From the NCBI RefSeq assembly GCF_937888285.1, contig NZ_CALART010000015.1, positions 124,001-188,000 on the forward strand: a DNA stretch of 64,000 bases, in the 5' to 3' direction. The notes under the pieces are model-generated. The model saw nothing but the letters and a program-made list of their open reading frames with translations, was not told the origin of the DNA and made no database searches. The position numbers were made by a program, and so were the translations under genes. Below, one piece after another: positions 17,929 through 25,788 of this stretch. Position 1 is the stretch's first letter; every line of letters starts with the position of its first letter. The DNA is from an uncultured Aquimonas sp. (GTDB lineage Bacteria; Pseudomonadota; Gammaproteobacteria; Xanthomonadales; Xanthomonadaceae).

Positions 17929-18759
17929 ATGCGGAACGACATCACGCGTGCGCTGAGCGCATTGACAGCCCTGCTGCTGGCGATGCCAGTGCTGGCACAC
18001 GACAGCTGGTTGAGCCTGGCCCCGGCACCGGCCCCCGGCGCCTTGCTGCGCGAGTTCCGGCTCAGCACCGGCCATCATTTCCCCGAGCCCGAGGACGCCA
18101 GCAGCACGGCGCGTATCGCCCGCGCCGAGCTCGAACTCGCGGACCGCCGCCTGCCCCTGCTGCCGGCGCCGCCGCAGGCGCGCTGGCTGCCCCTCAAGGT
18201 CGCCGCCGGCGAGCAGGCGCTGCTGAAGATCTCATTGAGCCTGTGGCCAGCCACCATCGAGCTGGACGCCGGCCAGGTCGAGTCCTACCTGCAGGAAGCC
18301 GGTGATACCGGTGCAGCGGCACAGCGCCATGCCGAACTCGGCCGCTGGCGCGAGCGCTTCGAGAAGCATGCCCGCAGCCTGGCGCGGCTGCGCCCCGGCC
18401 CCGCCGATCCACGTGCCAGCGTGCCCAGCGGCCAGACCTTGGAGCTGGTGCCGCGCAGCGACCCGACCGTGCTGGCTGAAGGCGAGGCGGTGACCGTCTG
18501 CGCGCTCGGCGCCGGCGCACCGCTGGCCGACCTGCAGATCGGCCTGATCGAGGCGGATGGCCAGAGCAGCGCGGCGCGTACCGGCGCCGACGGCTGCGTC
18601 GAATTCCGCCCCCGCCGCCCCTCCGGCTACCTGCTGCGCAGCGTCTGGCTGCGGCCCTCCAGCAGCGCCGAGTTCGACTGGGAAAGCCACTTCGCCAGCC
18701 TGACCGTGTTCGTCGACACGGCCGGGGATTCTTCGTCCACCACCGGGAGTTCTCCATGA
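17929..18759 (+). CDS. DUF4198 domain periplasmic protein
   Basis: 276-residue exported protein. A signal peptide (LSALTALLLAMPVLAHDSWL) ends just before HDSWL, the usual mature start of DUF4198 proteins. The C-terminal Ig-like part has GEAVTVCALGAGAPLADLQI and TGADGCVEFRPRRPSGYLLR. DUF4198 proteins are often linked to nickel/cobalt uptake (NikM-like) but the family is broad. ATG 17929 follows GGAG. The 225-bp upstream region contains two copies of CTGCATCCAG (17776, 17847), a possible regulator site. The stop overlaps the DUF4394 start by four bases (ATGA), so the two are translationally coupled. Confidence 0.8.
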   Translation: MRNDITRALSALTALLLAMPVLAHDSWLSLAPAPAPGALLREFRLSTGHHFPEPEDASSTARIARAELELADRRLPLLPAPPQARWLPLKVAAGEQALLKISLSLWPATIELDAGQVESYLQEAGDTGAAAQRHAELGRWRERFEKHARSLARLRPGPADPRASVPSGQTLELVPRSDPTVLAEGEAVTVCALGAGAPLADLQIGLIEADGQSSAARTGADGCVEFRPRRPSGYLLRSVWLRPSSSAEFDWESHFASLTVFVDTAGDSSSTTGSSP

Positions 18760-20846
18760 AACGAACGCTTCTGGCCTGCGCACTCGGGCTGGCCTGCACG
18801 GCCACGCCCGCGCTCGCGCAGACCTCCGCCTATGCCCTGCTGCTGCCCGACAACCAGCTCGCCTTCGCTATTCCCCAGCGCGGCGCCGAACCCACCGCAG
18901 CGCGCAGCGTCACTGGCGTCGAGGCCGGCGACCAGCTGGTCGCAATCGACGTTCGCCCGCAGAACGGTCGACTCTATGCCCTGGGCAACAACCCCAAGAC
19001 CGGCACGGTCCGCCTCTACCTGCTGGATCTGGCCGGGCCGATGCTGCGCGCGACCGCGCTCGGCAGCGCGGCGCAGCTCGCCCGCGCGGATGGGAGTCCG
19101 CTGCCGATTCTGGCGGCCGGCTTCGACATCGACTTCAATCCCAGCGTGGATCGCCTGCGCGTGGTCAGCACGGGCGGGCTCAACTTCCGCATGAATCCGA
19201 ACACCGGCGCGCTCGTGGACGGTGACTTCGGCACGCCCGGCACGCCGTCGCCGGGCGTCAATCCCGACGGCAACCTCAACGCCGCCGGCAGCGCCGAGGG
19301 CGCGATGGGCACGGCCTACAGCAACAGCGTCATCAACACCGCGATCACCACCCAGTACAGCCTGAGCGCCGCCAGCAACACGCTCTACCTGCAGAACCCG
19401 CCGAATGCCGGCAGCCTGGTGCAGCCGCTGCCGATCAGCTTCAACGGCAGCCCGCTCGACTTCGGAAGCGCCGGCGGCCTCGACATCGAGCCTTCGGTGT
19501 CGGCGGCGGCCAGCAATCAGCCCGCCAGCGGTGCCGCGGTGGCGGCGCTGACCGTCGGCGGCATCGCCGGCCTGTACCGGATCGACCTCGGCAGCGGCGC
19601 AGCAACGCGCGAAAGCAGCCTCGGCGGCCTCAGCGTGCTCGGCTTCGCCCTGCTGCCGGATGCGCCCACCGCCCTGGTGCTGGCCGACAACGGCGACCAG
19701 CTCGGGCGACTGCCGCTGGCCGATCCGTCGGCTGCGCGCTTCGTCAGCATCAGCGGCGTCGCCGCCGGCGAGCGCCTGGTCGGCTTCGACCTGCGCCCTG
19801 CCACCGGTCAGCTGTACGCGCTCGGTATCGACGCCGACACCGACGCGGCGACGCTCTACCTGCTGGATCCGCAGAGCGGCGCGACCGCCACGGCCACCGC
19901 GGTCGGCACGCCCGGGCAGATCGCCTGGGTCGATGGCAGCGGGCAGCGGGTGGACCTGAGCGATCTGCCCGCCGGCTTCGACTTCAATCCGACCGTCGAC
20001 CGCATCCGCTTCGTCGACGCCTCCGGCCTCAACGCCCGCATCAATCCGGAAAACGGCGCAGCCGTGGACGGTGATGCCGGCAGCGCCGGCATCAATCCCG
20101 ACGGCATGGTCCAGGCCGAGTTGGGCACCCAGCTGGTCGGCACCGCGTACACCGGCAGCGTGCCGATGGCGCCCTTCACCACCCAGTACACCCTCGACCA
20201 GGGCTTCGGCCGTTTGTCGATCCAGAACCCGCCGAACAACGGGGTGCAGACCGAAGCGCGGCGCGTGCGCCTGGACGGCGTCGACTTCGATTTCGCCGGC
20301 GGCAGCGGCTTCGACATTCCGCCCGGCGTCACCGGTGCTGCAGCGAACGCGGTGGCGGTGGGGCTTGGCTACTTCACTGCCAACGACACCCAAGGCGTTC
20401 CCAGCCTATACGCCCTGCGCCTGGACGATGCCAGCGCCGAGCGTGTCGGTGCAGTCGCCAATGCGCCGGCCGCGGGTCTGTCGGGCCTGGTCGTGGCCGA
20501 CGCCGCGCGCGAGCTGGACGTGGTCGCGCGGACGGTGACCGCGCCGCGCGGCGGCAGCGCCCGCATCGAGGTCGTGCTGCTGTCGGGCAGCAGCGGCGTC
20601 GCCCATCTGCGCACGCGCGACGGCGATGCCCTGGCCGGGAGCGACTACAGCGCGCGTGCGGGCAGCGTGTTCGTCAGCGGCGGCAGCGCGCGCGCCAGCT
20701 TCGACATCGCCATCAGCGCCGAAGCCCAGCCCGGGCGTCTCTTCGAGGTGCTGGTCGAACAGCCCGGCTTCGACCCGATCATCGTCAGCGTGCGCATCGT
20801 CGCCGATGGCGACGCCCTGTTCGCCGACGGCTTTGAATCCCCGTGA
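18756..20846 (+). CDS. exported protein with two DUF4394 domains and DGFE C-terminal tail
   Basis: 696-residue secreted protein. A signal peptide (LLACALGLACTATPALAQ) is followed by two tandem DUF4394 domains (about residues 25-290 and 300-590). Each carries the family phrases VRPQNGRLYALG / LRPATGQLYALG, FNPSVDRLRVVS / FNPTVDRIRFVD and an INPDG/VNPDG repeat. A Calx-beta-like domain follows (about 600-685). The protein ends LFADGFESP, a tail also seen on the secreted protein at 34513-35280. DUF4394 is predicted to form a beta-propeller-like fold of unknown function. It overlaps the DUF4198 gene and is followed within 30 bp by the DUF4331 gene. Confidence 0.83.
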   Translation: MKRTLLACALGLACTATPALAQTSAYALLLPDNQLAFAIPQRGAEPTAARSVTGVEAGDQLVAIDVRPQNGRLYALGNNPKTGTVRLYLLDLAGPMLRATALGSAAQLARADGSPLPILAAGFDIDFNPSVDRLRVVSTGGLNFRMNPNTGALVDGDFGTPGTPSPGVNPDGNLNAAGSAEGAMGTAYSNSVINTAITTQYSLSAASNTLYLQNPPNAGSLVQPLPISFNGSPLDFGSAGGLDIEPSVSAAASNQPASGAAVAALTVGGIAGLYRIDLGSGAATRESSLGGLSVLGFALLPDAPTALVLADNGDQLGRLPLADPSAARFVSISGVAAGERLVGFDLRPATGQLYALGIDADTDAATLYLLDPQSGATATATAVGTPGQIAWVDGSGQRVDLSDLPAGFDFNPTVDRIRFVDASGLNARINPENGAAVDGDAGSAGINPDGMVQAELGTQLVGTAYTGSVPMAPFTTQYTLDQGFGRLSIQNPPNNGVQTEARRVRLDGVDFDFAGGSGFDIPPGVTGAAANAVAVGLGYFTANDTQGVPSLYALRLDDASAERVGAVANAPAAGLSGLVVADAARELDVVARTVTAPRGGSARIEVVLLSGSSGVAHLRTRDGDALAGSDYSARAGSVFVSGGSARASFDIAISAEAQPGRLFEVLVEQPGFDPIIVSVRIVADGDALFADGFESP

Positions 20847-20875
20847 ATCCCTTCATTCCTTCCGGAGCCCACCCC

Positions 20876-22357
20876 ATGAAAGTCCTGATGCTTGCCGCCG
20901 CCACCGCGATCGGCCTCTGCTGCGCCGCGACCAGCTTCGCCTCCAGCCACCGCGAAGCGCCCTTCATCACCGAACACCCCAAGGTCGACGGCGCCGATTT
21001 CTACCTGTTCCGCAGCTACGAGCCGGGACGCGCCGACTACATCACCCTCATCGCCAACTACGTTCCCCTGCAGGACAGCTACGGCGGCCCCAACTACTTC
21101 AGCCTGGATCCCGAGGCCCTCTATGAAATCCACGTCGACAACGACGGCGACGCCATCGAGGACATCAGCTTCCAGTTCCGGTTCAACAACCAGTACCAGA
21201 ACGCCGCGCTGAACATCGGCGGGCAGACGGTGCCGGTCCCCCTGCTGGCGCTGGGCACGATCACCGGCACCACGCCCGATGCCGGCGACGGCCTCAAGAA
21301 CCTGGTCGAGACCTACACCGTTGGCGTGGTGCGCGGCCCCCGTCGCGGCAGCGCGCCGCAGCTCGCGACCAACCCCGCCGACGGCAACAGCACGGTGTTC
21401 CGCAAGCCGCTCGACAACATCGGCGAGAAGACCTTCAGCGACTACGCCGGCTATGCCGACAGCCACATCTTCCCGATCGCGGTGCCGGGCTGCGCGCAGC
21501 CCGGGCGGGTCTTCGTCGGTCAGCGTCGCGAAGGCTTCCGGGTCGCACTGGGTGAGGTGTTCGATCTGGTCAATCTGAATCCCCTGGCAGCCAGCAACGG
21601 CAACCAGGGGCTGGACGACACCGGCGACAAGAACATCACCAGCCTGGCCCTGGAGCTGCCGATCAGCTGCCTGGTCGACGGCGATCCGGTGATCGGCGCC
21701 TGGACCACGGCCAGCCTGCGGCGCGCGCGTACGCTGAATGCAGCGCCCGGCGGCACATCCGCCGTGCCCAATTCCGCCGGCAGCGCGGCGGCGGTCGAGG
21801 GCGGCGCCTTCGTGCAGGTCTCACGCCTGGGAACGCCGCTGGTCAACGAAGTGGTGATCGGCCTTGGCGACAAGGATCGCTTCAATGCCTCGGAGCCGCG
21901 CAATGACGGTCAGTTCGTCGTGTATGTCACGAACCCGACCCTCCCCGCCCTGCTGGAAGTGATCTTCGGCGGCGCAGGCGTGCAGGCGCCGACCCTGTTC
22001 CCGCGCACTGACCTGGTGGCCGCGGCCTTGACCGGCGTTGCCGGGCTGAACCAGCCGGCCAGCGTCACGCCTTCGGAGATGCTTCGCCTGAACACCGGCA
22101 CGCCGGTTGTCGGCGCCGCGACGCAGAACCGCTTTGGCGTCATCGGCGGCGACACCTCGGGCTTTCCCAACGGCCGTCGTCCGGGCGACGACGTGGTCGA
22201 CATCCTGCTGCGGGTGATGCTGGGCGTGCTGCTGGATCCGGCCGATGCACCCTCGGGCCAGCTGCCGGTGGTCGACGGCGTCGAGGTCAATGCGGGCCAG
22301 TTCAGCGAAGCCTTCCCCTATCTGGTGACGCCGCTGCCGGGCGCACGCCTGCCCTGA
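20876..22357 (+). CDS. DUF4331 domain exported protein
   Basis: 493-residue secreted protein. ATG 20876 is chosen over earlier in-frame codons because it starts the signal peptide (LMLAAATAIGLCCAATSFAS) and CCGGAG lies upstream. SSHREAPFITEHPKVDGADF is the diagnostic start of DUF4331, followed by DFYLFRSYEP and FQFRFNN. Near the end, RRPGDDVVDILLRVMLG and FPYLVTPLPGA are also conserved. Function unknown; DUF4331 proteins are often secreted and coexpressed with DUF4394-like proteins. Third gene of the presumed operon. Confidence 0.85.
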   Translation: MKVLMLAAATAIGLCCAATSFASSHREAPFITEHPKVDGADFYLFRSYEPGRADYITLIANYVPLQDSYGGPNYFSLDPEALYEIHVDNDGDAIEDISFQFRFNNQYQNAALNIGGQTVPVPLLALGTITGTTPDAGDGLKNLVETYTVGVVRGPRRGSAPQLATNPADGNSTVFRKPLDNIGEKTFSDYAGYADSHIFPIAVPGCAQPGRVFVGQRREGFRVALGEVFDLVNLNPLAASNGNQGLDDTGDKNITSLALELPISCLVDGDPVIGAWTTASLRRARTLNAAPGGTSAVPNSAGSAAAVEGGAFVQVSRLGTPLVNEVVIGLGDKDRFNASEPRNDGQFVVYVTNPTLPALLEVIFGGAGVQAPTLFPRTDLVAAALTGVAGLNQPASVTPSEMLRLNTGTPVVGAATQNRFGVIGGDTSGFPNGRRPGDDVVDILLRVMLGVLLDPADAPSGQLPVVDGVEVNAGQFSEAFPYLVTPLPGARLP

Positions 22358-22528
22358 GCCCGCGTCCCGGGCGCGGGTGCCCTGGGCGCCCGCGCTTTCC
22401 CCGCGCGAGGGTCGCCGGAGTACGAGTCGTCCCCCCAAAGACCGCACTGCGGCGGCTCTCCGCCTTCTGATGGCCCCCAGGGGCAGGCTCGGTTCGACGC
22501 GCCTGCCCCTCGCTTCCGGGAATGACCC
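22358..22528 (+). promoter_or_regulatory. structured leader before the TonB-dependent receptor
   Basis: 171 bp holding three inverted repeats. The first is CCCGCG/CGCGGG at 22359-22377. The second is GGCGG-CTCT-CCGCC at 22452-22465. The third is a perfect 10-base AGGGGCAGGC/GCCTGCCCCT at 22479-22510, ending 18 bases before the receptor start. The first could terminate or attenuate after DUF4331; the last could sequester the translation start. I looked for a cobalamin riboswitch pattern and did not find one. Confidence 0.4.
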
Positions 22529-24541
22529 ATGACTCTGCTGCTGGCAGCGCTCCTGAGCGCGTCCGCTGATACCTCCCAGCTGGATCGCATTGAGGTGGTC
22601 GGACGCCGTCTTGACGGACTGGGCCGCGATTTCAGCGCGTCCGAAGGCCGGGTCGAGGGCGATGAGATCCAGGCGCGCCCGCTGCTGCGGACGGGCGACG
22701 TGCTGGAGTTCGTGCCCGGACTGGTCGCCACCCAGCACTCGGGCAGCGGCAAGGCCAACCAGTTCTTCCTGCGCGGCTTCAATCTGGACCACGGCACCGA
22801 CTTCGCGACCTTCGTCGACGGCATGCCGGTCAATCTGCGCAGCCACGGTCACGGCCAGGGCTACACCGATCTCGGCTTCCTGATCCCCGAGCTGGTCGAC
22901 TCGCTGCGCTATCGCAAAGGGCCGTACGCCGCGGAAGTGGGTGACTTCAGTTCGGCCGGCGGCGCCGAGCTCAGCCTGCTGCGACGGGCGCCCGGAACGC
23001 GGGTCCAGCTGGCAGCAGGCGAGTACGGCTACCGCCGCGCCTTGCTGCTGGATGGCGCGAAGATCGCCGGGCTCGACTCGGTCTTCGGCTTCGAGGCCCA
23101 GACCCACGAGGGCCCCTGGCGCGCGCTGGAGGAAGACGTGGCGAAGCGCAATGCGGTCTGGCGCCTCGTGGAGGGCGAGCCGGGCGCCGGCTCAAGCTTC
23201 AGCCTGATGCACTATCGCAACCGCTGGAACAGCGCCGATCAGATCCCGCTCCGCGCCGTCGAATCCGGGCGCATCGACCGCTTCGGCTCGATCGATCCCA
23301 GCCTCGGCGGACGCAGCGAGCGCAGCAGCCTGTCCGGCACGCATGAGCGTCCGCTGCTCGGCGGCCAGCTGCAGGCGTCGGCCTATCTGATCGACTACGA
23401 GTTCGAGCTGTTCTCCAACTTCACCTATTTCCTCGAATCGCCGGTGGACGGCGACCAGCTCCAGCAGTTCGATGAGCGTCGCGTCAGCGGCGGCAGCCTG
23501 CAGCAGCACTGGCTGCTGGGCAGGCACCGCCTGCAGGCCGGCGTCGACCTGCGCCGCGACGACATCGCCGCGGTCGGGCTGCGGCGCAGCCAGAATCGGC
23601 AGCCGCTCGAGGCGATCCGCACCGACGCCGTCGACCAGCGCAGCACCGGTGTGCATCTGCTGCTGGAGAGCGCCCTGAGCCCGCGCCTGCGCAGCCAGCT
23701 GGCGCTGCGCCACGACTGGCACCGCTTCGAGGTGGGCGCCGATCGCGCCGACAACAGTGGCCGCCGGCGCGCCAGCGCCAGCGCCCCCAAGGCCAGCCTC
23801 GCCTGGCGTGCGAGCGAGGCCATCGAGTTGTACGCCAGCCATGGCCGCGGCCTGCACTCGAACGATGCCCGCGGCACCACCCTGCGCGTGGATCCACTCA
23901 GCGGCGCGCCGGCGGAACCGGCCGATCCGCTGGTGCGCTCGCGCGGCAGCGAACTCGGCCTGCGCTATCAGCCCGGCCCGGACTGGTCGCTGGCAGCCGC
24001 CGCCTGGCAGCTCGATCTCGACTCCGAACTCCTGTTCGTCGGTGACGCCGGCGGCACCGAGGCCAGCGGCGCCAGCCGTCGTCACGGCCTGGAGCTGGGG
24101 CTGTACTGGAGCGGCAGTCGCCAGTGGTCCGGCGACCTTGAGCTGGCCTTGACCAATCCGCGTTTTCGTGAGTCCGACCCCGCAGGGCGCGAGATCCCCG
24201 GCGCCCTGCCCTTCGTCGCCAGCCTGGCGCTGCGCTGGGAAGGTCCGGCCCAGTGGTATGCGCAGGCGCGGCTGCGCCATTTCGACCGCTACCCGCTGAT
24301 CGAGGACGGCAGCGTTCAAGCGGCCTCCAGCCAGCTGGCCCATCTGCGTATCGGCAAACGCTGGCAACGGGTCGAGCTGGGGCTGGAGGTGTTGAACCTG
24401 TTCGACTCCGACGATTTCGACATCGAGTACCTGTATGCCTCGCGCCTGCCCGGCGAAGCGTTCGAGGGCGTTGTCGATCGCCACGTCCACCCGTTCGAGC
24501 CGCGCAGCCTGCGGATCAGCCTGGAGTACCGCTTCGACTGA
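22529..24541 (+). CDS. TonB-dependent outer-membrane receptor
   Basis: 670-residue outer-membrane transporter. A short N-terminal leader precedes a TonB-box-like DRIEVVGRR. The plug domain has TGDVLEFVPGLVATQHSGSG, FFLRGFNLDHGTDFATFVDG and a His-containing loop NLRSHGHGQGYTDLGFLIPE. The beta-barrel ends with LEYRFD, a normal BamA-recognised last strand with terminal aromatic. The receptor is shorter than siderophore receptors and lacks an N-terminal signalling extension. The HGHG loop and the RcnB/DUF4198 neighbours suggest a metal or metal-chelate substrate, but this is inference. Confidence 0.88.
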   Translation: MTLLLAALLSASADTSQLDRIEVVGRRLDGLGRDFSASEGRVEGDEIQARPLLRTGDVLEFVPGLVATQHSGSGKANQFFLRGFNLDHGTDFATFVDGMPVNLRSHGHGQGYTDLGFLIPELVDSLRYRKGPYAAEVGDFSSAGGAELSLLRRAPGTRVQLAAGEYGYRRALLLDGAKIAGLDSVFGFEAQTHEGPWRALEEDVAKRNAVWRLVEGEPGAGSSFSLMHYRNRWNSADQIPLRAVESGRIDRFGSIDPSLGGRSERSSLSGTHERPLLGGQLQASAYLIDYEFELFSNFTYFLESPVDGDQLQQFDERRVSGGSLQQHWLLGRHRLQAGVDLRRDDIAAVGLRRSQNRQPLEAIRTDAVDQRSTGVHLLLESALSPRLRSQLALRHDWHRFEVGADRADNSGRRRASASAPKASLAWRASEAIELYASHGRGLHSNDARGTTLRVDPLSGAPAEPADPLVRSRGSELGLRYQPGPDWSLAAAAWQLDLDSELLFVGDAGGTEASGASRRHGLELGLYWSGSRQWSGDLELALTNPRFRESDPAGREIPGALPFVASLALRWEGPAQWYAQARLRHFDRYPLIEDGSVQAASSQLAHLRIGKRWQRVELGLEVLNLFDSDDFDIEYLYASRLPGEAFEGVVDRHVHPFEPRSLRISLEYRFD

Positions 24542-24624
24542 TGCGTCGACTACTGCCCGGCGCTGCCCGCGAATCGCCATCTCGACCCCGCAGTCTCTGG
24601 CACACCTTGGAACTGGAGTGCCAC

Positions 24625-25551
24625 ATGTCGCGCCTGGGAATCCGTCGTCGCCTGGTCGGCGCACTTGCTGCCGGCTGTGCCCTGCCCCTGCTGCCCGCCG
24701 TTGCGACACCGAGCGTGCGGCGCCTGTCCACGGTCGAAGCGCAGTCCCGCCTCGCCGCACTGGAGGCCAAGGCCGGTGGACGTCTTGGCGTGTTCGTGCT
24801 GGATACCGGCAGCGGCCTTGGCCTCGCCCACCGCGGCGGCGAACGCTTCGGCCTGTGCTCGACCTTCAAGCTGCCGCTGGCCGCGGTGATCCTGCGCGAA
24901 CATGCGGCCGGGCGGCTGGATGGGCATGCGCCGATCGCGCTCGCTTCCACGCCGACGGTCCCGCATGCGCCCGCCGTCGAGGCCGCGCGCGCAGCGGGCC
25001 GCACGCACCTGAGCGCGCTGGAGCTGGCCCGGGCCACCCAGACCACCAGCGACAACGTCGCCGCCAACCTGCTGCTCGATCTCCTTGGCGGACCGGCGCG
25101 GTTTACCGCCCTGCTGCGCGGGCTGGGCGATGAGGTGACGCGCCTTGATCGCTACGAGACCGAGATGAACCGCGTCGGCCCCGACGAGCTGCGCGACACC
25201 AGTACCCCGCAGGCGATGGCACGGTTGACCGCACGTCTGTTCGGTCCCGGCCTGCTGGACGCCAGCAGCCAGCGCGTGCTGGCGCACTGGATGGTGGAGA
25301 CCCGCACCGGTCTGCAGCGTCTGCGCGCCGGGCTGCCCGCCGACTGGCGGGCCGGCGACAAGACCGGCACCGCACTCATCCCCGGACTGTCCAATCGCCA
25401 CAATGACGTCGCCGTGACCTGGCCACCGCAACGCCCGCCGGTCGTCATCGCCGGCTACTACGAGGCGGACGGGCACTATCCGGTGATGCGGGCCGAGGAT
25501 GACGCGGTACTGGCCGAAGTCGGCGGCCTGGTCCGCGCCTGGCTGGGCTGA
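24625..25551 (+). CDS. class A serine beta-lactamase
   Basis: 308-residue exported beta-lactamase. All class A motifs are present: CSTFK (nucleophile S79), TSDN (S142), the general base in YETEMN (E178, Ambler 166) and DKTGTA (K246). The signal region begins LGIRRRLVGALAAG, which could be a Tat signal. ATG 24625 follows CTGGAG; an in-frame ATG at 24541 overlapping the receptor stop would add a less typical extension. It is the last gene in line with the receptor, 83 bp away. No LysR-type ampR or blaI/blaR gene is adjacent. The actual spectrum cannot be deduced. Confidence 0.93.
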   Translation: MSRLGIRRRLVGALAAGCALPLLPAVATPSVRRLSTVEAQSRLAALEAKAGGRLGVFVLDTGSGLGLAHRGGERFGLCSTFKLPLAAVILREHAAGRLDGHAPIALASTPTVPHAPAVEAARAAGRTHLSALELARATQTTSDNVAANLLLDLLGGPARFTALLRGLGDEVTRLDRYETEMNRVGPDELRDTSTPQAMARLTARLFGPGLLDASSQRVLAHWMVETRTGLQRLRAGLPADWRAGDKTGTALIPGLSNRHNDVAVTWPPQRPPVVIAGYYEADGHYPVMRAEDDAVLAEVGGLVRAWLG

Positions 25552-25788
25552 TCCACCGCTGGCGACTTAAGCCCAGGCCTCGCCCCGGGCTCGCGCCCGG
25601 ATGCGGGGTGATTCCGGGTCGGAATCGGCGCCGGGGCAGGCTGCGGGGGAGACAGGCGGGGCCGCGAGGAGGCATGCTCCGCGCATCGCGTGGCAGGATG
25701 CCCCGCGCAGCGAAGCAGGCGCGTGGAAAACCCCCTTGGACAATCCGAAACCGCCCCGCCAGGCAGCCTGCCTGCGGCGGGCAGCGTG
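25552..25788. other. intergenic stretch with hairpin after beta-lactamase
   Basis: 237 bp. CCGGGC-TCGC-GCCCGG at 25585-25600, 34 bp after the stop, is a candidate terminator hairpin without a T-run. Nothing else recognised. Confidence 0.35.

Noticed and set aside
22491..22510. GGTTCGA near the receptor start as the T-arm of a tRNA
   Set aside because: It is the loop of the hairpin before the receptor gene; no acceptor or anticodon arm can be drawn. No tRNA was found elsewhere in the window.
22358..22528. Cobalamin riboswitch before the TonB receptor
   Set aside because: No conserved B12-box or core sequence is present; the structures seen are plain hairpins.
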